From NCBI GenBank assembly GCA_016808115.1, contig JAEQBH010004127.1, positions 186,001-250,000 on the forward strand: DNA of 64,000 nt. The letters are read 5' to 3'. Source of the stretch: Tetrastigma voinierianum. Lineage: Eukaryota; Streptophyta; Magnoliopsida; Vitales; Vitaceae. Both the position numbers and the translations under genes were made by a program. The notes beneath the pieces are model-generated. The model did no database searches. It worked only from the letters and a program-made list of their open reading frames with translations, and was not told the origin of the DNA. Shown one piece after another: positions 57,605 to 64,000 of the stretch. Each line of letters opens with the position of its first letter. Within the stretch, counting starts at the first letter, position 1.

Positions 57605-58890
57605 CCCCAACCGACACGTTGCTAGTCCATAGCAATGCTAAAACAATAGAGGTATGCATACGTGCTTTTTAGAAAAAAGTGTATGGATCAAAAGTGTAAT
57701 ATACGAGATAGGGTTTACGCTAAAATGAGCAATTTACACACACCTGACCGAAAAGCGACATGAAAGAAGCAAAAAACCATATAAGAACTAGTTTAGATTG
57801 ACATTGGATCAAAGGAAATCAACCTAAATTTCCACCAAAATCTAATTGTTTCCTAAGGTAGCTTGATTTGAGCCAATAAATTGCAAAGCTATTCCCTCCC
57901 CCGACCTAGCTCTTTGCCATGGCCTTCTTGGGTGACCAGCCTAAATAATAGAATTTCTTCTGCTCTTGACTTTTCTTTGTTGGTATATTGTAGGGTGAAA
58001 TGCTAAAAACTGACTTCACAAGTCCGTATGTGAGGGTCCACCGATGACTCCAACCAATTAGAGTTTAGGGCATCAAGCCAAAGAATCAAGCCCGGCCCAC
58101 AAACTCTGCGGGGCTTACTTGGACTCGAGATAACCCGAGGAGTGCTTTGTGCCATTGAAGACTCACCCGTCACATTATAGCGAACCTTTATAAGTCGATG
58201 ACTCCCAACCACTTAAGGTTTAGGGCACCGGGCTTTACAGGCTTTCGCCATATACCCCTCGGTAGTGGGTTCAAGATAAAACATCCATTTTATTTTCTTT
58301 TCTTCTTTTTCTTTTTCTTTTTTGCACTTTTCTTTTCCTTTTGGGAAGACTACATTGCCCCTTCATACATAGAGCGACTGAGCCTATTATGGAGTCGTCA
58401 AACGACGGATCTAAGAGTAGGCTGCGCGAAGTGAAAGAGGTATATAATTTCACAACCTATTGGTACAATCTGGTGTGCAATGTGTAAATTAGCTAGAGGG
58501 GAATGTTCAAGGTTGAACATGCTAGAATTTCAATTGACCAAAAACTAATCATGCATGGAATTGTCCTATCACTAAGGGAACATACAGGGTTTCAGTACCA
58601 ATTAAAGGCAAAGGTGATATAAAATGAAGAATCTAAACAATCTAAAATTAAGAAAAGCGAATTGGCGATACGGGACATGTACAACAGTAAAACTAAATTC
58701 CAAAAATATGAAAATTACCTCTTCAGCGGTTTTGGCATGGGAATGCAAAAAATTAAAAAGGATGGGCCATACCTCCTCTGGTACATTTGGAAAAGGAGTC
58801 ATTCCCATTTGTTGATATTCACTGCGATTGTCAACACAAAGTGAAATCAAATGCAGGCTACGATTGCTACCAAAATTTTAAACAAAGAAG
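57605..58890 (-). other. 3' UTR of element D
   Basis: Non-coding. It carries the same ordered blocks as the 3' UTRs of A and B: a purine-rich run (about 58285-58345 as C/T on the plus strand), GGGGTATATGGCGAAAGCC, and two copies of the GGTTGGGAGTCATCG-type block (about 58200 and 58050). The frame at 58850-58602 is unrecognised. Confidence 0.65.
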
Positions 58891-59970
58891 TTTAATCGAA
58901 ACTAAGCGATGAGATCGATGGCTTCTAGGACAGCCTGAGCCACCCTTCGCGTGTGAATTTGTAGGACTCGGGAGGATCAGGAAGGAGAATTTCCTTCTGA
59001 CGGTGCTTTGCACAACATAGGGCTTTACCCTCTGCCAGTGACTTTGATCACCTATTATCATTTGGATTAAGTGAGTCCATTGAACCATTAGGGTATACTT
59101 CTTTGAACTATAAATGGACGAATCCATGTGACCTAAAGCTTGCGGAAATAGATGGTTTGGAGTCATACAGGAGGACTTGGTCCCCCTTGTTGAAATTCTT
59201 GCTAGTTATCATTTGGTCATGCCATTTTTTTGATCTTTCCTTTGCAATCTTTGAATTCAAATAGGCATCATTTCGTATTTCTTCTAACTCATTGAGATCA
59301 AGGAACCTCTTGACTCTGGCCCTACTTAGATCCATGTTCAGCTTCTTGATCGCCCACCATGCCTTGTATTCGATCTCCACAGGAAGGTGACATGCCTTTA
59401 CCATAGACCCGGCCCAGATAAAGGGGACATCGAGGATTGTCTTGAAAGGCATTACGTAGGCCCGCGACCAAATCAAGCGGAGTTTGATGGACCCAGGTCT
59501 TTTACATTGGTGTTTACCACCTTCATTAGAATGGTTTTAATCTCCCTGTTGGCAAGTTCTACTTGACCACTTATTTGAGGATGGTAAGGGGTGGCCACTC
59601 TTAGTTTCACACCATATTTGCCATGAGGTTTTCAAAGGTTTGTTGCGAAATGTGAACCTCCGCCCAAGCTGTGGCCTTTAGTACCGAAGCTAGAAAGATG
59701 TTTTGCTTTCAGAATTTAAGCACCACCACAATAGTCATTAGTTTTACTACGGGGGATTACTTGACCAGCTGGACATAGTCTTACCCCCACCAAAATGTAT
59801 GTATGACCATAAGATGTGGGGAAAGGTCCCATGAAATCGATGCCCCAAACATCGAATAACTCAACTACTAAAATTGGGTTCAAGGGCATCATATGACGGT
59901 GAGACAACTTCCCAAGTCTTTGGCATCTATCACACTCACGACACATTTGGTGTGCTTCCTTAAACAAGGA
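58891..59970 (-). pseudogene. Athila integrase of element D
   Basis: 59967-59716 has CRECDRCQRLGKLSHR (zinc-finger cysteines) and ELFDVWGIDFMGPFPTSYGH, so the first catalytic Asp survives (59838-59836). At the second site the frame reads GGGSHF where relatives have DGGSHF, so that Asp is not retained in the readable frame. 59476-59108 gives VKACHLPVEIEYKAWWAIKK, LNELEEIRNDAY and KKWHDQMI. A mixed-frame C-terminus follows to about 58950. It lies directly after RNase H. Inactive. Confidence 0.82.
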
Positions 59971-61500
59971 AGGCGATAGAAACAGGCTATGACACCTTCA
60001 TTCTTTACATCTTACAGGCTCAAAATGACCACCACGGGCACTCTAGAGTAGCGGTGTGAGTCCACTAGCACATTTCCTCCCTCGGGCACACAACTTCCAC
60101 GATTATTTGATACAGTGTTGAGCAAGAAGGGCTCTTTGATAATAGGAATGGATCTTATGAAAATGCCTATCTTGTTCTTTCCAATCAGATGAGACTTCTC
60201 ATATGGCAAGGAAATTGGCAATGTGAGCATACCAGGGGGCTTTTTCCAGCTGCATTAGAGATTCTTTAGGAAATTCATCATTTATGGGTGGGCTATGAGT
60301 GTCCTGGGCTATCGTTAACCTTGAAAGATGATCTGCAACCACATTCTCTACCCCCTTCTTGTCTTTAATTTGCAAGTTAAACTCTTGAAGTAGAAGAACC
60401 CATCGAATAAGCCTTGCCTTGGCATTTTGCTTGGTCAGGAGATATTTCAAAGCGGAATGGTGCGTAAAGGCCATTATATCATACTGAGCCAGTATACCGA
60501 ACTTGTCTAAAAGCGTAGACTCTTGCCCGACAGATTCCTTCTGTAGTAGTATAGTTCCTTTGTGCTTCATTCAAGGTTTTGCTTGCATAATGAACTACAT
60601 GAGGTTTTCCATCCTCTTTTGGCCGAGCCTTTGCTCGGAATGCCAAGATCTTGCATCACACATCACTTGAGCAAGTTTGCCCGATTAGTGCTCGTACTAT
60701 TGGGGCAGTGGTCAAATGGGATTTCAGCTCTTCAAAGCTCTCCTGGCATTCTTTCTCCCAAACAAATTTGGCATCTTTCTCTAGGAGCTTGTACAGGGGT
60801 TTAGCAATCTTCGAGAAGTCTTTAATGAATCTTCTATAGAAGCGCATGACCGAGTGCTATTTGTTTTTTACATTTGTTGGGAATGGCGGGTTTGGAGATA
60901 AATTCAAATTTGCTTTATCGGCTTCCTATTCCCCTACGGAAATAATGTGCCCAAATACAATTCCTTGATTTGACCATAAAATGGAACTTCTCGATTGAGC
61001 ACGGATTCTTCTCTACGCCATCTCTGAGGATAGCCTCAGTTAGTCGGACCCATTCTTCAAAATCGCCTCCATATACAGTGATATCATCCATGTATACTTC
61101 ATTATGCGCTCCACCATATCGCTAAACATACTAAGCATACATCTCTAAAAACATGGTGAGGCGTGCAAAGACCAAAAGGCATCCTCCACAACAAGCATAT
61201 ATTAAGATGAATGATAAAGGTGGTCTTTTCTTTGATCCTGCAGTGCGATCTCTATAAAGTACCACTGAATACCCATCCAAAAAGCAATAGAATGGGTGTC
61301 CGGGACTCTCTCTTGGAAACGATGATGAATGCTTGGCAAGGGAGATGATCTTTCTGTTGCATTCAAGTGAACCTCTATAATCTGCACGCTCTCAACGATA
61401 GTAAGTCGGAGTAGACAATTCTTCACCCTTTTCATTTATTTATAGTTGTCATTCGACTTCTTAGGCACCCTATAGTTGGGCTTACCCAGTGCTACTCGGA
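59971..61500 (-). pseudogene. Athila reverse transcriptase and RNase H of element D
   Basis: RT fingers/palm: a LNATTRKD-like block and FLDGYS near 61290, then VYMDDITVYGGDFEEW at 61097-61050, so the catalytic MDD pair is preserved. 60847-60656 gives MRFYRRFIKDFSKIAKPLYK and ESFEELKSHLTTAPI, the RT-RNase H connection. RNase H ends in 60570-60199 with HHSALKYLLTKQNAKARLIR, DKKGVENVVADHLSRL and APWYAHIANFL. The stretch 60190-59971 leads into the integrase zinc finger. Frame shifts separate these blocks. Confidence 0.85.
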
Positions 61501-62440
61501 AATGGGAATTAAATGATCTGAAGCAGAGCAATTTCGGGACTTCAATGCGAGAACTACTTCACATAGAGTGAGGATTCAACCTTCGTTGTAGTTTACTTTA
61601 ACAGCCTTAGATTCTTCTGCAGATAAATGTGATGGAGTGCGATTATTTGGGTTTATGCCTTTTAGATCAGAAATTTTCCACCCCAATGCTTGCTTGTTCC
61701 TTTTAAGGAGGTGTAGCAGATTATGCTCTTATGAAGTGGTCCAACGTTAGTGAAATCTGGCTGGACATTAACTCATTTTCTTCCGGGAATGCATACTTTA
61801 ACTGTTGGGAAGGGGTTTGAGCTCTGGCCCAGTGAGTCCTTTGGTTCGTCTTAAGTCAATAGAGTAGGATTTCTATTTTTTCTCCTCCGGTGCCCACACG
61901 CTAAGCTCATGCATTGAGGTTCTTGTTGCTCTCCAAGGCACTCAGATAACTCTGGGGTTAATACATCTTGCACTTGCTACTCATTGGCCCGTTCCTCCAG
62001 AATTGCATCTATTATACAGACTTCTTCATAGTCATCTTCTTCTGAGTGCATATGTCTTTTACTCAAATGAAAGATATTGAGTTCTAAGGTCATATTCCCA
62101 AATGTGAGTTGCATAACCCCATTCCGGCAGTTTATTATAGCGTGTCCAGTAGCGAGAATGGCCTCCCCAATATGATGGGCACATGATTGGCTCCTTTGCC
62201 GCTTAGAAGCTCTTATGTCAAGTACGATAAAGTCCTTTAGGTAGTAAATCTATCCACATTGTTAAAACATCCTCATTGGTCCCCTTCGGTATTTTAATAG
62301 ACCTATCGGCTAGTGACAGTGTGATGGAAGTGGGTTTCAGTTCTCCCAAACCTAGTTGCTTGTACATGGAATGCGGAAAAAGGTTCACACTAGCTCCCAA
62401 GTCTAATAATGCTTTCTCCACACTAATGCCTCGATATTAG
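61501..62440 (-). pseudogene. Athila protease and protease-RT linker of element D
   Basis: 62421-62218 reads KALLDLGASVNLFPHSMYKQ then LGLGELKPTSITLSLADRSI, the Athila aspartic protease with its DLGAS active site intact. A corrupted VLTMWIDLLPKGLYRT tail follows. The linker (about 62060-61900) shows EDDYEEVCIIDAILEE and an ELSECLGEQQE stretch, like the acidic linker before RT in relatives. Confidence 0.8.
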
Positions 62441-64000
62441 CAGGATTGTAGGACATCTAGAGTCTTTATATTTCCTTTGGAGTCTTGCAATCAATGATAG
62501 CGCTCCTTGCTCGATCAAAAGGCCTTTTTGTTTACATTGAGACCTCTTTTTACCGTGCATAAGTCCTTCAAGAATTTTGCATAGGTGGGGACTTGTTTGA
62601 TCATGTCAAGGAGAGGAATGTTAACTTTCACTTGTCGTAAAACTTCTAGCATTTCTGTTTGGTTAACGGAACCTTTCTTTTTTCGGAGAGCCTGTGGAAA
62701 TGGAGGGGGTACACTAATCTTCACCTCTTCCCTATTTGCTGACTGTTCTTCTTGTGGTGGATCGACTCACATGGGAGGCGAAGCTTGACTAAACGAGGGA
62801 GGCTGCTTTAGTCTCGATTCTTACCACTTCTTAAAGTCACCCCTTGCCTTGACTTCACATCAATTCTTACATTTGGATCATTAGTCAAGCCTATTTCATG
62901 CACTCCCATGATGTTCTTGTGGTAGGAGGAACCTTCCGCTACGAACCTACGACACGGTTTGGGCTGACCTTGAAATCTCAGAGTGCATATTATCCAGTTT
63001 CTTGTTGAGTGAGCTCTCAACTACTTCAATTTTTTGATTAGTCTGAACATTGAATACCTTTTGTTCTTCCACAAACGTGCCTACCACTTTGCTTAAATTC
63101 AGGATTGCTTGCTCAACAGGAGAAGAAGGTGGAGGCAGGCTCTTTATTGTGTTGAAGTGGAGCCCATTCTTTGTTGTGCTCTGTAGGGATATATGCAGGG
63201 GGTTTTGGCTTCCATGACAGGTTTGGATGATTTCTCCAATTAGGGTTATAGGTGTTTCCATATGGAGCATTTGTGGGTGGCTTATTTTGATTCAGGATAT
63301 GGGCATGCCTCTTGAGTGCTCCGGGGTGACTAATTGGTAGCGGTCATGAAGATTGGGATGCAGATAACTCATTTACTGCATGCATTTCATGCTGATTTCT
63401 CATTTCCAGCTCCTCCAACCTTCGAGTCAAAGTGGTCAGTTTTGCTTTCATCTCTGTGTCTTCGGAAAGTGCATAAATGCCCCCCCTCTGGTGGTTCGAA
63501 GGCCTCGATCTTTCGGCTTCCCTTGGATTCGGTTCATCCCATGCCTTAGAGGTTTCGGCCACATAGTTCAAAAAGTCCATGGCCTCATCTGGGTGTTTGC
63601 TTAAAAAGTCACCCCAACACATAGTTTCCAGCAATTGCTTCATGGGTGGCGACACGCCATCATAAAAATGATTCACTAACATCCAGGTATCAAAACCATG
63701 GTGTGGGCATGCATTGATAGTCTCCATGAATCTTTCCCAACACTGATAAAACTTCTCATTGTCATAGGCCGAGTGGGTTTAGATCTGTCTCTTCAAAAAT
63801 TGTTAGTCTTGGATTTGTCTTGAAGAACTTTTTCAAAACTGACTTGAGGTCGGCCAATTCTAATTGTCCTTGGCCTCGATAGATTAGGCAATTTACGGCC
63901 TTATCTTTGATGTCGGTGGGAATGCTTTAAACAGAGCAAATCCATGTAGACCTCCTTCCTTAAAGGTATGCATTCCCGGATATGAGTATAAGATTCTCAT
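62441..64000 (-). pseudogene. Athila gag of element D, N-terminus outside the window
   Basis: 63727-63344 is a clean frame with INACPHHGFDTWMLVNHFYD, GVSPPMKQLLETMCWGDF, DEAMDFLNYVAETSKAWDEP and a TLTRRLEELEMRN coiled-coil start. 63270-62947 gives the ILNLSKVVGTFVEEQK and SLNKKLDNMHSEI coiled-coil region. 63010-62850 has a GVHEIG block and GVTLRSGK. 62724-62515 has SVPPPFPQALRKKKG and LLDMIKQVPTYAKFLKDLCT, the gag-protease junction. The zinc knuckle typical of other lineages is not seen. Confidence 0.83.

Larger units (their letters stand above)
57371..64000 (-). mobile_element. Athila-type element D with full pol order, runs off the window
   Basis: The minus strand gives gag (64000-62500), protease, RT, RNase H, integrase, 3' UTR, polypurine tract and the first about 234 bp of the 3' LTR. 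This is the only Athila-type element here with all pol domains. No third ORF is found between integrase and the LTR. All domains carry frame shifts. The 5' LTR is outside the window. Confidence 0.85.

Noticed and set aside
1..64000. Host protein-coding genes, rRNA or tRNA genes
   Set aside because: I looked for conserved host motifs and RNA gene cores on both strands and saw none; every recognisable protein segment belongs to an LTR retrotransposon.

Overview
This is a plant nuclear window, almost certainly from an angiosperm, made of nested, decayed LTR retrotransposons. I recognise no host gene, rRNA, tRNA or CRISPR array. The evidence for a plant is the element set: a Tekay/Del-like chromovirus with chromodomain-type pol, several Athila-type Ty3 elements with the Asp-tRNA-type primer site and env-position ORFs, a Tat-lineage element with a second RNase H and tandem-repeat 3' region, a Ty1/Copia scrap and a TRIM-like pair. 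Reading frames are broken every few dozen codons, so all coding entries are pseudogenes read from conserved motifs.

Layout. 1-7436: minus-strand chromovirus (gag, protease, RT, RNase H, integrase, 5' LTR), cut by a 2,285-bp solo LTR (3261-5545) with a perfect 5-bp target duplication. 7437-7736 plus 25162-27534: one Tat-type LTR (minus) split by a 17.4-kb plus-strand Athila-like element A (7737-25161) flanked by the duplication GGGAG. An uninterrupted copy of the same target sequence lies at about 55690-55705. Inside A sit a truncated minus-strand relative, C (about 10450-13791), and a plus-strand pol-less Athila element, B (14473-22945).

27535-42310: body of a minus-strand Tat element H. It has a 3' region with two related minisatellites (29778-31385), integrase, an additional RNase H, RT and a G-patch-like protease-RT linker. 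It is interrupted by three LTRs of one family with no internal region (27535-29470 plus, 32220-33979 minus, 38875-41538 plus). 42311-49540: LTR pieces, a stretch resembling plant mitochondrial DNA, a TRIM-like pair with snRNA-type promoter motifs, and a Copia pol scrap. 49541-55379: minus-strand Athila-type element E (integrase, env-position ORF, LTR, dense CG-rich palindromes). 55380-57370: second Tat LTR copy. 57371-64000: minus-strand Athila element D with gag, protease, RT, RNase H and integrase, running off the window end.

How the parts relate. D is the kind of pol-bearing Athila element that could have supplied enzymes to the pol-less relatives A, B and C, which share its primer site type, polypurine tract, LTR start and 3' UTR. 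The most interesting non-coding signals are a hairpin 12-15 nt downstream of the last gag-derived stop in both B and C, element-specific palindrome clusters placed both in the LTR and just before the env-position ORF, a three-unit higher-order minisatellite, and about 180-bp tandem units inside the Tat LTR.
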